The position numbers were made by a program, and so were the translations under genes. Shown piece after piece: positions 5,439-5,884 of a stretch of DNA of 5,884 nucleotides. The notes under the pieces were generated by a model, which saw only the letters and a program-made list of their open reading frames with translations, was not told the DNA's origin and did not search any database. The DNA lies in assembly GCA_003486945.1 (NCBI GenBank), contig DNFL01000039.1:1-5884 (forward strand). The letters are read 5' to 3'. This DNA comes from Hyphomonas sp. GTDB taxonomy: Bacteria > Pseudomonadota > Alphaproteobacteria > Caulobacterales > Hyphomonadaceae. Each line of letters opens with the position of its first letter. Positions within the stretch are counted from its first letter, which is position 1.

Positions 5439-5884
5439 ATGCGCGACCTTAGGCAGGATATCGGGGGGCTCTGGCATCTCGCCAACGGGCTGCCGGTCGA
5501 CCGGGGAGGGCGGGTGATCCTGTTCATCGGCGCGCATCCGGGCGAGGGAGTGAGCAGCGTCGCTGTATCGTTTGCACAACTCGCCGCGAGCCATGCGCCG
5601 CGGATGACCTGGCTGATTGACCTGAACATCCGGCGAAATCCTCTGTGCACGGCTTTTTCAAAAGGCATTGTCAAGGATGCCGGCCGGCCAATGCACGCGC
5701 TGGATGCCTCACTCGGCGCAGAGCAGATCTACGCCGTGCCGGGGCACGAGACGGAGCGCGCCTTTGGCCGGCTGCTGAATGCGCACCAGATTGAAGGGCA
5801 GCGCCTGCTGGTGACGCGCTTTCGCAGCGACCGGCTGGGGCCGGGCCAGAAGGTGCAGCTGCGCACGGCGCCGGGCTGGTGGGC
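5439..5884 (+). CDS. CpsD/BY-kinase-like P-loop protein with degenerate Walker motifs (partial, runs off right edge)
   Basis: The ATG at 5439, behind a good ribosome binding site, opens 148 codons that reach the window edge without a stop. The start is MRDLRQDIGGLWHLANG. Residues 27-50 (ILFIGAHPGEGVSSVAVSFA) match the beta-strand, P-loop and helix of the CpsD/Wzc-C/MinD-like ATPases, which normally read GxxxGEGKS[ST]. Here the P-loop lysine is Val38. The Walker A' strand reads WLIDLNIRRNPL (58-69), where BY-kinases usually have D-x-D followed by RRP; the second Asp is Asn63. The fold is therefore recognisable, but ATP binding and tyrosine kinase activity are doubtful. Its position 17 bases after a kinase-less co-polymerase suggests a cytoplasmic partner of that protein, standing in for the Wzc C-terminal domain. 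HfsB of holdfast export is a possible counterpart. The C-terminal part, where a tyrosine cluster would lie, is missing from the window. Confidence 0.75.
   Translation, partial: MRDLRQDIGGLWHLANGLPVDRGGRVILFIGAHPGEGVSSVAVSFAQLAASHAPRMTWLIDLNIRRNPLCTAFSKGIVKDAGRPMHALDASLGAEQIYAVPGHETERAFGRLLNAHQIEGQRLLVTRFRSDRLGPGQKVQLRTAPGWW

Overview
The window is GC-rich, densely packed bacterial chromosome. Gene style and protein families suggest an alphaproteobacterium, possibly of the Caulobacter/Hyphomonas type. That placement is inference from composition and family resemblance, because no rRNA or other phylogenetic marker is present.

Left part (1-1164, minus strand): the first 48 residues of a gene that runs off the left edge, weakly resembling the N-terminus of a DegT/DnrJ/EryC1-type sugar aminotransferase. 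Upstream of it lies a complete isopenicillin-N-synthase-like Fe(II)/2-oxoglutarate oxygenase with all its metal and co-substrate ligands. The 78-base gap between the two holds two tandem inverted repeats that look like a terminator or attenuator.

Centre (1291-3180, plus strand): one large gene, divergent from the oxygenase. It encodes a 629-residue DUF262-DUF1524 protein of the GmrSD/SspE/BrxU sort, that is, a probable nucleotide-dependent DNA endonuclease of the modification-sensing, anti-phage class. It stands alone, has a variant DUF262 signature (DGLQR) and ends in a very acidic tail. It is the most accessory-looking gene here.

Right part (3186-5884): polysaccharide export genes. A minus-strand gene encodes a short Wza/GumB-type outer-membrane export lipoprotein. 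Divergent from it across a 142-base regulatory gap is a GumC/Wzc-type inner-membrane co-polymerase without a kinase domain. This is followed 17 bases later by the start of a separate CpsD/BY-kinase-like ATPase whose P-loop lysine and Walker A' aspartate are both replaced. The co-polymerase and the degenerate ATPase probably form an operon. Together with the lipoprotein they would make the envelope-spanning export machine for an exopolysaccharide, capsule or adhesin. The layout recalls the holdfast export set hfsD-hfsA-hfsB, but the sequence alone does not prove that identity.
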